NCBI GenBank assembly: GCA_963932465.1
Contig: OZ010786.1
Coordinates: 535,187,073 to 535,251,072, forward strand
Source: Maratus speciosus
Lineage: Eukaryota > Arthropoda > Arachnida > Araneae > Salticidae
Length of the DNA: 64,000 nt
Reading direction: 5' to 3'
This document shows, piece by piece, positions 1-11,380 of this stretch. The position numbers and the translations under genes are program-made. Each line of letters opens with the position of its first letter. Within the stretch, counting starts at the first letter, position 1. The notes beneath the pieces were generated by a model. The model was not told the DNA's origin, ran no database searches, and was given only the letters and a program-made list of their open reading frames with translations.

Positions 1-187
1 ATTTCCCTTAATAATGGAAAATGTGCGAAGACGGAAGAAGATTGAGTTTATATATTATAGTCCAGGTATTTAAGGCATCAAATGGTTTTCTTCAATACTA
101 TAAGCTAATTCCATGAGTACTTGTTGTGTAAATCACATAGATATTTCACTATGGTATCGTTATGGTATAATCACAAGTGGTGGCATA

Positions 188-451
188 AGTTCGAAGTGGC
201 AGGAGTCGGTCGGTAGTTTCAGGGTCCCTGGCAAACCCTTCTCTGTTTTCGGTGTCTTTAATTTGTGTAATATCCCTTTTAAATTTGTCCGGTTTCAATT
301 TTTGATTTTTTTCAACCTTGCTTCCGCTAGTGTCTCTTATATTCGGGACGTGGCTGGGGACCTATGAAATTTGCTTCCGCAAAAGAGTCGGTATAGTGTA
401 GAAGAATAAAGGGCTGCGGACGAAAATGGGCCGCTCGCCGCGGCGGTTTGA
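188..451 (+). repeat. GC-richer dispersed repeat, copy 1 of 3
   Basis: This roughly 260-bp stretch recurs at 482-732 in the same direction and at 784-1060 inverted. Shared blocks in order are a GTCGGTCGGTAGYTTCA-like start, CGGTGTCTTTAATTTGT, AAATTTGTCCGGTTTCAAT, TCGGGACGTGGC and GGGCTGCGGAC, ending in a CGGCGG-rich segment. It is noticeably richer in G+C than its surroundings. No coding sequence is recognised. The nature of the element is unknown. Confidence 0.75.
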
Positions 452-481
452 TCAATTATGTTATTATCTAATAATAAGCTA

Positions 482-732
482 GAAGAAGCAGGGGTCGTCC
501 GGTAGCTTCATCGCCCCAAGCCCTGCCTTCCCGCTTTGCGGTGTCTTTAATTTGTGTAATTTCCTTTTTAAATTTGTCCGGTTTCAATTTTTGATTTTTT
601 TAACCTGGCTTCCGCTATAGTGTTTTATACTCGGGACGTGGCCGGGGACCTACGAATCTTGCTTCCGCAAAAAGAGTGGGACTAAGTTTAAGAATATAGG
701 GCTGCGGACTCGCCTCGGCGGTTCGACCGCGA
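482..732 (+). repeat. GC-richer dispersed repeat, copy 2 of 3
   Basis: Direct copy of the repeat at 188-451, about 30 bp downstream of it, with the same order of shared blocks (CGGTGTCTTTAATTTGT, then GTCCGGTTTCAAT, then CTCGGGACGTGGC, then GGGCTGCGGAC). With the copy at 784-1060 it forms an inverted pair separated by about 50 bp. Confidence 0.75.
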
Positions 733-783
733 AATTCTTCTAGGGTAAAACCGCAGCGGACCATGTAGGCGAGTGGGGGTTTG

Positions 784-1060
784 CGGGTGTGTCAACCGCC
801 GTGGCGAGCGGCCTCTCTTCGTCCGCAGCCCTTTATACTTCCGCTTATTTCGACTATTTTGCGAAAGAAAGTTTCATGGATACCAGCTACGTCCCGAGTA
901 AAAGACACTCTAGCAAAATACAGGTTTGGAAAAAAAAAATCAAAAATCAAAAATTGAAACCGGACAAATTTAAAAGGGAAATCATATAAATTAAAGACAC
1001 CGAAAAGCGGAGCGATGAAGCTACCGAACGACTCCAGCTACTTCGAGCTATGGTATTTGG
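784..1060 (-). repeat. GC-richer dispersed repeat, copy 3, inverted
   Basis: The reverse complement of this stretch matches the copies at 188-451 and 482-732. It retains GTCCGGTTTCAATTTTTGA, CTCGGGACGTAGC and GGGCTGCGGACG. It differs by an A-run and several substitutions. The small open frame across 789-989 lies wholly inside the repeat and is not a gene candidate. Confidence 0.75.
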
Positions 1061-1625
1061 GTACCAGTTTTTCAGAACGGAAAATGTGACTTATTTAATC
1101 GGATATATCTCATTAATGAATAAGGCGAATAAAACTTTTCGAAAATACCGGTGGCCAAAAAGCATAGCTGTTATCAGCTATGTAACGTACACTACAAGAA
1201 CCTATAGACCTTGTCGATTTTGTTTTTAATTTCTCTTAAAATCTAAAATGTAACTATTATCTAACTGTTATCTTTGACAAATGTAGAATAACGATTTTCG
1301 GCATCATTTATAAACAATCGGATAAATAAAGTAAAGAAATCAAAAACAAAATAGAATGATTGCGTGAAGAAGTTTATATAAATATTTTCGAGTTCTGATT
1401 TCTTTAATCTTTATAAGAAAATGCAATTTCCATTCTTGAAAATGAAAGTTTTAAAATAAGAAATTAATGAATAATAACTTCATCCCATTCCTCGTACACT
1501 TTCTAAATAATAACAGTCAGCCGGAAAACAAAGTTATTTGTTTAATTAACTTGTTTACTAGATCAATATTAGCAGAGGCTCTTTCTAGTTTGATTAAAAT
1601 AAGTGACGCTCTCGAGAGATTCCCT
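1061..1625. other. AT-rich sequence, nothing recognised
   Basis: No open frame of useful length, terminal repeat or similarity to another part of the window was seen here. Confidence 0.5.
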
Positions 1626-2012
1626 TGAATTACACGTTATGTAATTTAACTCTGTACGTTTATTATATATTTATCAAAGAAATTGTTTGTTTCTAAGGAA
1701 TATTCATTCGTATTTTTTCAAAAATATTTACGAAATGAATATTGACATGTTAAATGCAGCTTCAATAATAATATCGGATTTAATTAAATTCTTTATTTTT
1801 GAAATTTATTTCTCAAAATGATTTTTTGAAAAATAAATTTAGAAAAGAAAGAATTTAATTAAATTCGTGATTGATATTAATCTGTAGTCTGCATGGCAAT
1901 ATTCATTTCGTAAATATTTTGGAAAAAATATGAATGAATATTCCTTATAAACACAAAATGTTTTTCATACATCTCTTATATTCATCAAAAGTTGAATTAC
2001 ATAATTTACAAC
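1626..2012. mobile_element. Palindromic MITE-like foldback
   Basis: Two imperfect inverted arms (about 1626-1795 and 1840-2012) share TAAGGAATATTCATTCGTAT, TATTTACGAAATGAATATTG and TTTAATTAAATTC-type blocks. The outer arms carry GTAATTTAACT against AGTTGAATTAC. There is no coding sequence. A target duplication could not be fixed by eye, so the ends are approximate. Confidence 0.7.
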
Positions 2013-2241
2013 AGATAAATAGGTGGTAATAGGTAAATAAATATAAAAGGTGCTTAAAAAACAATTAGAAGTATATGTCTGTAGTAAAGGCACCATTAAA
2101 GGTTTAAATGACTATTTAAAAGTTGGTTACTTGTTGGCATTGTGTCGAAAAAGATGTAAAGCAAAACAATCTAGGTGTCACAATTATTGTTACAGTGACA
2201 AAATTTCGAAAACTTCGAACGAAATTCAATCAGTCAATTAA

Positions 2242-2808
2242 GGGGACAAGGAAAGCCCTATTTCCGCCAAGTTAAATTCACCAAATTTATGTACCTTTTT
2301 CTCAGAAGTGGTGAAAGGTAGAGGTCTAGATTTTTTAGAGTAGTTAAAATAACATGATTTATGTATTTTAACAGCCTTTTTCTTTTTATGTGAAACTTAA
2401 AATTAATTGTTAATTATTTATTGAAAGTCATTTTTAAATTAGCATTTTTGGTAAACTTTCACTGAACTAAAATAAATAATTCTCAACAAATCAATAAATC
2501 CCTCTGTTAAAGTATACAATATATCATTATATAAGCATTAAATAAAAATCTGAGTTCTTAAGTTTCATAGATATTGAAAAAAAGAACATAAACATGAAAA
2601 ATCCAAGTTTTCAGAAAAAGTCAATTAAAGATTTAAATATCCATTAAGCTATGAAGTACTCTTAAAAAGAATGATTAATTTCAACACGTATTTTTATATA
2701 TATATGAACATGCGTGACACATCATTGGAAAGATAAAAGTTTAAGCAATTTAATGATATAAAAAAGTAAAAATCAAATTTTTAGTTGAATTGTGCTTTCC
2801 CGGTTCCC
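2242..2808. mobile_element. TTAA-flanked nonautonomous element (567 bp)
   Basis: TTAA at 2238-2241 and 2809-2812 flanks terminal inverted repeats GGGGACAAGGAAAGC and GGGAACCGGGAAAGC (the latter read on the minus strand). A TTAA target duplication is the hallmark of piggyBac-type transposition. The interior is AT-rich with no transposase. The assignment rests on the target site and the TIR only. Confidence 0.65.
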
Positions 2809-2812
2809 TTAA

Positions 2813-3515
2813 AATACCCAATTTCTTTCAACATAAAATGACATTTATGGTGAAAAACCATAAATAGCTTTAATTTTAGCTGTTTAAATGTAAAGTGACA
2901 TAAGGAAACTCAAATGAAAGCAGTGCACACAAGCAATAATAATAATAATAATAAAAACTCTCCTAATCGGATTACAAAAGTTGACATTTTTTACATTCAC
3001 AGCGGCTAACATGTCGCAGGCTATGGCCATAAAAAAATCAAGATGTAGACGTAAATAAAGACAATGCAGAATCGTATGTTTATTAGCATTTCTCATTCCC
3101 GACACAGTCCATGACACAGATGTGTCAAGCATAACTATAATTTTAAATATTCCCAGGAAACGGATATAAAACGGATGAAGTGTATTCGGGAGTTCCCGTC
3201 GACAACAGAAAATCAAATAGGTGGTAAAAATCACATATTTGAACTAGCAGCACACGCGGATTAAGAAATTGACATTTCTGAGTTTGTTTTATGTCGCTAT
3301 TTGTACAGATAAAATTATTTTTAATGTACTTTATAGTTTCCTACCGTGAAGGAAAATTTGCGATAAGATAAATTCGATATTTAAATTTTCAAAGAAATTT
3401 CACTGCAACAAAAATAAATCGAATATTGTTCTTTATGCAGTTCTTGAGCACGTTTGGCATCCGTTTCTCTTGAACGGTACCGTCACTAGTGGATCATATA
3501 TTGACAAGATATACA
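2813..3515. other. Unassigned sequence with an AAT microsatellite
   Basis: It contains a short (AAT)n run at about 2935-2955. The minus-strand open frame across 2884-3234 translates the microsatellite as an isoleucine run and shows no recognisable domain. I see no element boundary. Confidence 0.5.
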
Positions 3516-3968
3516 CCGGGTGTCCCAAAAAGGACTGACTGATTTTAAAATTCAATAACTTGTAAACGGTGACAGATATTTAAAAAATTCTTGCAGGAGG
3601 GTTATGCATAAGGTCAAAAGTTTTTTTACAGTGATTTTCAATTTTAGTTCGAATGACAAACAATAGATGGCGCTGCGATCAATAGACACTAAATTCAGGC
3701 TCGATTTTTGGTACTTCGTGGCCCGGATAATACATTTTCATCTCCTTTTTCCGCCTGGAACAAGATAAAGGACCAAAAATCGAGCCTGTATTTAGCGACT
3801 ATTGCTTGCAACGCCATCTATTGTTTGTAATTCGAACTAAAATTGAAAATCACTGTAAAAAAACTTTTGACCTTATGCATAACCCTCCTGCAAGAATTTT
3901 TTAAATATCTGTCACCGTTTACAAGTTATTGAACTTTAAAATCAGTCAGTCATTTTTGGGACACCCGG
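3516..3968. mobile_element. Palindromic GGGTGTCCC-ended MITE, copy a
   Basis: The ends are CCGGGTGTCCCAAAAAGG and its inverse. Almost the whole element is a foldback: the block GGACTGACTGATTTTAAAAT, the block GAGGGTTATGCATAA and the block CAATAGATGGCGCTG all recur inverted in the right half. The central unpaired part is about 60 bp near 3715-3775. There is no transposase. The same family recurs at 3975-4437, 6899-7363 and 63749 to the window end. Confidence 0.85.
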
Positions 3969-3974
3969 TATATA

Positions 3975-4437
3975 CCGGGTGTCCCAAAAAGGACTGACTG
4001 ATTTTAAAATTCAATAACTTGCAAACGGTGACAGATATTAAAAAAATTCTTGCAGGAGGGTTATGCATAAGGTCAAAAGTTTTATTACAGTGATTTTCAA
4101 TTTTAGTTCGATTTACAAACAATAGATGGCGCTGTAAGCAATAGTCGCTAAATACAGGCTCGATTTTTGGTTCTTTATCTTGTTCCATGCAGAAAAAGGA
4201 GATGGAAATGTATTATCCGGGCCACGAAGTACCAAAAATTGAGCCTGAATTTAGCGACTATTGCTTACAGCGCCATCTATTGTTTGTAAATCGAACTAAA
4301 ATTGAAAATCACTGTAATAAAACTTTTGACCTTATGCATAACCCTCCTGCAAGAATTTTTTTAATATCTGTCACCGTTTGCAAGTTATTGAATTTTAAAA
4401 TCAGTCAGTCCTTTTTGGGACACCCGGTATATATATA
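3975..4437. mobile_element. Palindromic GGGTGTCCC-ended MITE, copy b
   Basis: Second copy, separated from copy a by only 6 bp (TATATA). It has the same ends and the same arms. Because the arms are nearly identical, the two strands carry almost the same translated frame (minus 3946-4188 and plus 4187-4486, both including the residues YCLQRHLLFVNRTKIENH). That is a consequence of the palindrome and not evidence of a gene. Confidence 0.85.
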
Positions 4438-4451
4438 TATTTTATCGTACT
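4438..4451. repeat. TA microsatellite
   Basis: A short TA run lies directly at the right end of the palindromic element at 3975-4437. Elements of this family sit in TA-rich targets here. Confidence 0.7.
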
Positions 4452-4516
4452 GCATATGTGTATGTATATTTACAGCGTGGTCATAAAAATCTTTTCCGAT
4501 ATGTGAATCCAATATA

Positions 4517-5098
4517 CAGGATGTCACAGAAGTAATGGGACAAACTTTAAGGGGAGGTGGGGGACATCACAAGGATTCAGATTTGCATAGCAACCCAGGG
4601 TCGGAAACGCTTTCATGTCGCGGTAGTGACGACACAAAACACAAGAAAGAAAGGACGCGAACAGGGAGAGAAAACATGTTTATTATTCTCAGTACTGCAA
4701 AAATGCCGGGACAATGCTGGGAAGTGTTGAGGAGCTTGTTGCACGCATCGTGGCAGCGGCTAGGGACATCCGAGGTACTCCCAGTATTTTTGAGAACATT
4801 AGATCTTCCATACGCCGTAGATGCGCTTCCATGCATCACGGCCCGTGGTCGTAATTTCGAACACCTACTTTGATGACGATCGTTGTCCCTTTACTGTAGT
4901 TTCTTCTTAGTTTTTTGATGTACTAAGGATAATAAACATGTTTTCTTCTCTTATTCGTATCCTGTCTTTCTTGTGTTTTGAATCGTCACTACCGCGCCAA
5001 GAAAGCGTTTCCGACCCTGCGTTGCCATGCAAATCTGAATCCTTGTGATGTCCCCTACCTCCCCTTAAAGTTTGTCCCATTACTTCTGGGACACTCTT
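4517..5098. mobile_element. Foldback transposon derivative with a transposase tail
   Basis: Inverted arms of about 180 bp (4517-4695 and 4920-5098) carry CACAGAAGTAATGGGACA, CTTTAAGGGGAGGTGGG, CAGATTTGCAT and AACATGTTTATTAT in matching inverse order. The outer ends read ACAGGATGTCA and, from the right, AAGAGTGTCCC, similar in style to the GGGTGTCCC families. The core of roughly 220 bp holds a transposase C-terminal remnant, described separately. It looks like a deletion derivative of a once autonomous element. Confidence 0.75.
4726..4873 (+). pseudogene. C-terminal remnant of a DDE-type (IS630/mariner-like) transposase
   Basis: Reading from 4726 gives residues beginning VEELVARIVAAARDIRGTP, then IFENIRSSIRRRC, then a TAA stop. 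A +1 shift at about 4850 restores the ending RNFEHLL followed by TGA (4871-4873). The pattern of a RIVAAA-type helix, a GTPxIFExIRxS segment, an RRRC segment and a final HFEHLL-like heptad is what I know from the C-termini of arthropod DDE_3-type transposases, so the assignment is by family memory. The catalytic region is absent. The tail sits between the two inverted arms of the foldback, immediately before the right arm. A frameshift and an internal stop make it non-functional. The superfamily label (IS630/Tc1/mariner-like) is less certain than the call of transposase tail. Confidence 0.6.
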
Positions 5099-5151
5099 TA
5101 TAAGTCCGAATATATGCCTATATAAAATGAGCCCAAGTGCTTGGGAACGAA

Positions 5152-5760
5152 ACATTGGAGTTCTGCGTTACGTTGACTATCTGGCAGGGGTATATAGTTA
5201 AAAGCACCCCCAGGAACAATGCCCAATAAAACTGAATCAGACATTCTAAGTCATGACCCTTAAGGATTATAGCGCCAAACCGTTTATTTTTTTTTCAGAT
5301 ATATGAACCCCTAGTAGCTGCTCCATTTAATCAATCAAAATAAAATGTGATGATTAGTTACGTGAAGTTAATTAATTAAGATTGTGATAAACAAAAATAA
5401 ATGAAGTCTGCATTCTTACTGATAAAATGAAATAAAATCGAAATTTATGAATAGGAACAATTATTTTTCTCATCGAAAAATGATTAGCGTACTGATAAAT
5501 TAAAAATAATGCTGGAACGGTGCATGCAGCATGAAGAACTTTGACTTAATATACATGCAAAAAAAGCATTGTGAAAAAACAATGGTAACAGAGAGACGAG
5601 GCGCACAAGCTCCAATCATAGAACACTATTTGCAATTTATCTTTCGTTGAAAATCCCGAAAAAAGCATTAGATAAAATATGCAATTTCATCAAAACTTGT
5701 TCGTTTTAACTTGTCAGTGTTGCTATTGGTTGTTTAGAATGCTGTTATTTGCATGCATTC
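5152..5760 (+). repeat. Dispersed repeat of about 600 bp, copy 1
   Basis: It aligns in order with 20897-21470. Shared blocks are CATTGGAGKTCTGYGTTA, GTAGCTGCTCC / GCGGCTGCTCC, AAAATGAAATAAAA, AATGATTAGCGYA and ATAGAACACYAT, ending at GCATGCATTC. No terminal repeats or coding sequence were seen. The class is unknown. Confidence 0.7.
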
Positions 5761-5825
5761 ATATTATTGCATGCATTCATATTATTCATATTATGCATTC
5801 ATGCATTCAAGTTATTTGCATGCAG
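5745..5825 (+). repeat. Short tandem TGCATGCATTCATATTAT repeat
   Basis: Two complete and several partial copies of an 18-bp motif lie at the right end of the dispersed repeat, where the other family copy has only one GCATGCATTC. This indicates local expansion. Confidence 0.7.
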
Positions 5826-6868
5826 TTTGCTTTATGAGACCCCTGTAAATAAATATTACGTTTGTGCGTGTGTAAATACATATTTCATTTCTATTAAATA
5901 TCATCGTGTAAGATGTATTATTTTTTTCGTTTTAACAGAAATCTGATAAAACGCCATCGAGTTTAATTTACTTTTACATATGATATTTTTTTTCGTAAAA
6001 TTGGTGCTACGAGGACAAACCTTCATCGACTTACTACCATCTGTCTTTATGATTTCTCTTAATCACAATATCGGAACCATAGACATTATTATTAACACAA
6101 TATATATCATTATTACCATTAAAAATTCCTCTATTGTTAAAAAATAGTTTGTTTCATGTCTGTCAATCTGACTGGGCGTATGATTGACGGTATCCCATCT
6201 CATGATCTCTTGGATCACAACGGAATATATATACGTAGATCCAGTTAAAGAAAATAAATATTCCTTCGGGATATACACATGTTTCATAGTTACACGTTAT
6301 CGTTTTTGCAGAAGTATACTTATAAACATGGATAAACATATATATCAAATAAATAAACTAGCAAAATAACTATCGGAACAAGGAACATCACAAATTTTAT
6401 TTCAAACTAATCATATTTCATTGTCATACATTTTAATTTTATTATATAATAATAATTTATGGAGTACGAGAATATTTCGTTTATTATGAAAAAAAATATA
6501 TTAACCACATTTCCCTTGCACACTTTTAATTGTTTCAAAATTGCTTATTTAGAAATTTTTTATTAAAAACTTATAAATCTAATGAAATACATATAGATGC
6601 TATAATATTTACGAACAATATTAATAAAATCACCAATCGACTTTTACTTTGCAAAAGAAAGTTATTGAAAAAAATATATTATTTACTAAGAGAATATTTA
6701 TAATTTTGATGCAATAATAGCTTTTTCTATTTATATAAATGCGATATAAAGGTTGGGATTTCAAAGTAGTAATATAAATAGTATTTTTCAAGAACAGAAA
6801 CAGGAAATAAATGTAACTTTTTTTCCTACGGTTGGAATAATAAAAGCGGATTACATATTGTTGTATCA
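5826..6868. other. AT-rich sequence, nothing recognised
   Basis: The short open frames on both strands at 6063-6369 overlap each other and show no domain. No repeat partner was found in the window. Confidence 0.5.
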
Positions 6869-6898
6869 CACACACGCACACACACACACATATATATA
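6869..6898. repeat. CA/TA microsatellite
   Basis: A (CA)n run with one CG interruption passes into (TA)n, immediately left of a GGGTGTCCC-family element. Confidence 0.85.
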
Positions 6899-7363
6899 CA
6901 GGGTATCCTAAAAAGGACTGACTGATTTTAAAATTCAATAACTTGCAAACGGTAACAGATATTTAAAAAATTCTTGCAGGAGGGTTGTGCATAAGATGAA
7001 AATTGTCTTTACAGTGATTTTCGATTTTAGTTCGAATTACAAACAATAGATGGCGCTGCGATCAATAGACGCTAAATTCAGGCTCGATTTTTGGTCCTTC
7101 GGGACCCACTCAGTACATTTTAATATCCTTTTTCCGCATGAAAGAAGTCGGGATTGGCCAAAAAATCGAGCTTGTATTTAGCGCCTATTGCTTACAGCGC
7201 CATCTATTGTTTGTAATTCGAACTAAAATCGAAAATCACTGTAAAAGATAAAAAAAAACTTTTGACCTTATGCATAATCCTCCTGCAAGAATTTTTTAAA
7301 TATCTGTCACCGTTTGCAAGTTATTGTATTTTAATATCAGTCAGTCCTTTTTAGGACACCCGG
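6899..7363. mobile_element. Palindromic GGGTGTCCC-ended MITE, copy c
   Basis: The ends are CAGGGTATCCTAAAAAGG and, from the right, CCGGGTGTCCTAAAAAGG. The arms match the copies at 3516 and 3975, including AGATGGCGCTG and its inverse CAGCGCCATCT. It is more diverged than copies a and b and has an extra AAAGATAAAAA in the right arm. There is no coding sequence. Confidence 0.85.
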
Positions 7364-8656
7364 TATATGCATGAATGTTTAGGGAATGTTGCAAGGGTTA
7401 TACTAGTAAACCCCACAACAGCATGTTTCATAATCAATTTCGCCTGTCACTCGCTCATTTTCTCTTTATTGGTTTTTTCATTGGTATTATCGTTTGTGGT
7501 GGTTTCTAGTTATTTTTTACGTGCTTTCTACGTTTTGATAGAATTGGTGATGTTGATTTTCAAAAGACATGTCGAGTTTATTATTATAAGTATGTACATA
7601 TATATACATATATATATTTCACTTTTCTTATATTTTGATTAGATTTATTTAAATAACTAATTACACGATTAAATATCAGCTTTCTCTAAAAAATGATCAA
7701 AGTATTCGAAAACAATTATTTAAAATGTCACATTTTATTCTGAGATGCAATCTAAAAAGTATAGCGGATATGCCACACTTTATATATGAAATAAACTGTT
7801 GATGTTTATGATATAAGGGAAAATTACATTAATATGTTAGCTATAATTTCGTTCCTTAAATTCATTTAAATGTGAGGAGACGAAAAAAAAAAGTTACAAT
7901 ATTCTTTGAACTTCTAATTTGGTTTACTTAAATAAGTGATGTTGAAATAATTGTTTTATTATCACTGTTAACTGCATTGGAATCTCTATTGCATCAATTA
8001 AATACAAAATAAATTTATAAATATAATAATAAAACTCATTACGTCAATTATTTTTTTTTTAACTTAAGAGCAAATTTTACACTCTTTATTTCAAAATTAT
8101 TTGTTTGAAAGTGTTATTTAATATGTTTTTGTATAAAAGTAAGAAAATCGCTGTAGTTTATATTATTTCAAACAGAATGTTAGAGCATTTTAACGGTGAA
8201 ATTCTAAATAATGTTACATTTCTCATAGCTGATGTACGAGCTATGTCACAGATCATGTTCATTGATCCATCAATTTCTGAATCTAGCTTCTGCACGCAGC
8301 ACGAAACATACTACAAATTTAGAACAATAATCAATCGCATTCACATTTGTCACACTTAGTATCTGTCTGCATAACCTACAAGTAGCATTTGACAAGTAGA
8401 TTAGTTAATGCTCTTCCAAATGTCATTTGGTGTCAATGTGTGCAGACATTGTAGTTCATTTATTGTAAAGTGAATACTTCTATTATATTATTCTGCATAC
8501 TTTTTGTAATTATTGAGAAATATATATTGCAAATAAAATAAAATTACAATTTAATTTATGAATAATTTATGAAATAATTCTCAAGACATTAAACCATTCT
8601 GATTTATTTCCTTTTATGCACTCTTGGAATATATGTAATATTAAACGATTACAGGT
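7364..8656. other. AT-rich sequence, nothing recognised
   Basis: Small open frames at 7367-7642 and 8105-8359 have hydrophobic or AT-driven composition and no motif I recognise. No repeats were matched. Confidence 0.45.
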
Positions 8657-8823
8657 TTGCCACGCTTCAGGGAATTTTCCAAGTGAAATATCAGTATTTG
8701 TTTATAGAAAAATAAATCTAGGTTTAACGCACGAAATTTCGCGACATTTAAGGAGTGATTTTCTGTAAGAAAATACTGGTACCGAAGAATATCCTTGTCT
8801 GGAAATTCCCTGAAGCGTGGCAA
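8657..8823. mobile_element. Short TIR element (167 bp)
   Basis: The near-perfect terminal inverted repeat begins TTGCCACGCTTCAGGGAA (8657 onward), with the inverse TTCCCTGAAGCGTGGCAA ending at 8823. The interior of roughly 120 bp is unique here. The size and TIR fit a MITE. No clear target duplication was seen, and no second copy in the window. Confidence 0.7.
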
Positions 8824-9189
8824 CTCTGGATTAGTACTTTATTTAAAAGGCTCTTATGTGCCATAAGATACATTTTACTTATAACACTTTAAGCGGTAAC
8901 ACTTTTTCTAATCTAAGCTTCAATCTAATTTATAACTCTTTCTCTTCTCCTTTGGAAACGAGTTTTCAATTAGGTCAGGGATTTAGATCTAACTCAAAAA
9001 CTACGAGTCTCAATAAGCGGTAATGTTGAGTTCGCATATTTGGAGATTCTAGAAATGGATCCATTGTAAAGTATTTAAAAATTACTATTCATATTTATAT
9101 CTATAATTATTTTTGAAATTATAAATACCTCGACATTATTTTTCGAAATAAAAGTAATTTTAACATACGATTTTAAACAGATATCATGA
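8824..9189. other. Unassigned AT-rich sequence
   Basis: It contains two GCGGTAA occurrences (near 8894 and 9017) but no clear repeat or frame. It precedes the start of the paralogous block. Confidence 0.4.
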
Positions 9190-10841
9190 GTCAGAAACCT
9201 TAAATATGCATTTGAAAATTTCAGCTTGTTTTCTAAGCTGTTCATGATGTATGATTAAATTACCACCCGTATTGTAATCTATTTTGCAAATATTGGACTT
9301 TAACTTTAGCAGTTTCAAATTATAATGGAGCTTATTTTCCAAATTGCTGGACTAAAAGCCTTCTAATAGGTGTCCTAAAGTAGACTTCACACTAGAATTC
9401 AAATACAATTTCAAAAACAGTTGTTAGTTTTTAAAATTCAAAGATTTATAATATCTCTATATCTAGACGACCTTCGTAACAAATGTGAAGTATAACATTT
9501 AAGTAATTATTTTTTTCCAAGTATGTACCTTTTAAAATAAATGTATAACTTCAAAAATATAATTTAAATTCAATATCTCACTCTTTCTTTTAAAAGCACT
9601 AATTCATATTGAAATAAATAAAAAAATGTCATTTTTTCGTCATTGAATAACTGCATGAAATGTAAAAAATAATATTTATTTGGTGATGTACTTAAAAACT
9701 GAACAAGTTTTTGAAAATGATGTTATCTGAAAGCAATTAAAGAAATGATTTTTAGTTTAAATTATATAGGGGGAATGAGACAAACTCGTGAACTTTACAC
9801 TTTTTGCAAGTATTTCTGTTATCTGTTTAAAATGTATTCCATGCATAAAATAACAAAACGTACTTAGAAATAGGAAATAGAATCTGTTATATTTTTCAAT
9901 TACCTTATCCTTACACTAAAAAAATAACAAATAAATGTTTGCCGGCATGTGATAAATTATAAGAAATTTTATTTTTTTTAATTTAATTACACTAGGACTC
10001 TAAAATATGTGCATATTTAAATATAGATATATGTTTTAAATTATACATATCTGAAAGGATTAGTGTAAGTTGTTTGTTGATAGAACTTACATCGTTAATT
10101 TATTTTACAGTGCATTTCACTCATGCATTCATGAAGACCAAAATACTAAAAATACGTCTAACTCAAAAAACATAGATTAAAATATTCTTTCTCTTAAGAA
10201 ACTTACGTTCTTATATATTTCGTCTGACTTCTTTTAATGTAGCAATGTTTTTCTAAAAGGAATTATTTCTTTTATTACAAGATGCTATTGCTGATTAAAA
10301 ATGTGTTGTATTTTTCTTTATAATATTTTTTTTATTATTTTTTTTTTTACATAACACTATATCTATTTAAATACGAAAAGTTTTTTATTAAGATACAAGT
10401 GTACAGAATATAAAAATTGTTTAATTTGTATGAAACATCACGATGTTTTACTGAGAGATTCTTGAAATAAAAGAATTCTGCATTATTCTTTTCTTTTCAT
10501 ATGCTCTAAATTTTTATTTTTTTCTTCTACGCCATATCCAAAAAGTTACAGCTTACTCTAAATGTAAAAGTATTTTTTTTTCTCTTCGTAAATAGCCTCG
10601 GGATTTCAATATTGCTTAATTGCAGAACATATATTTTATTTATTTGTCGAAATTTAATTATTTTTCCTTTTTCTTGACTACATATTTTGATTAACAAAAA
10701 AATATTTTTTAAAGAAGAATTCCTCTCCAAGACTATTTGCCTACTTTAAAATTATTTATCTGAACGATAGAAATTTTCATACTCAGTATTCAGAAGACCA
10801 AATGCTGGAAAATACAAAGCAGTAAGGTGTAAAATACATTT

Positions 10842-11326
10842 TCCCTGTCAAAATGTAATCCGGAAATGTGGTTTTGTTACGTTCTCATTAATATAATCGA
10901 AAAAATATTTTTCGACTTTAAAATATTTTTAGTGTCATAATGAAAAAAATAGCTTTTAAAGGTAAACACAAGACATGTCGAGTTAGAAAAAAGCAGGATA
11001 TTTATGTCTTTAAGTTTTTTTTAAAGAAAACATAATACGAAATACGCAATATGCATTATATCTAATTTATCAAAATTTATAATCCAAAAATGAGCTCTTA
11101 AAGATAGTTAAGAAAAACTGATTTTTTTTTTTTTCTGGAATATAATATTTTACGAAATAGCAGTGAGTTACGTTATTTTTATTATTCCCTTTCTAAATGT
11201 AATGCAGAAATGTAGTTTTGTTTCGTTGTAATTAGTATAATAGAAAAAAAAAATATTTTTCAACTTTAGTGTCATAATGAAAAAATTAGCTTTTAAAGGT
11301 AAAGATAAACCTTTATGACGAGTTAG

Positions 11327-11380
<54 letters not shown>

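Noticed and set aside
2884..3234. 116-codon minus-strand frame
   Set aside because: It contains an isoleucine run from the AAT microsatellite, shows no domain, and has no neighbouring coding context.
3946..4486. Two frames sharing a long identical peptide, apparently a conserved protein family
   Set aside because: The identity is explained by the palindromic arms of two mobile elements.
4535..5155. Frames on both strands (4535-4873, 4567-4839, 4907-5155) with similar start peptides such as MGQTLRGG
   Set aside because: They are the inverted arms of a foldback element read from each side. Only the C-terminal heptad of the first is transposase sequence.
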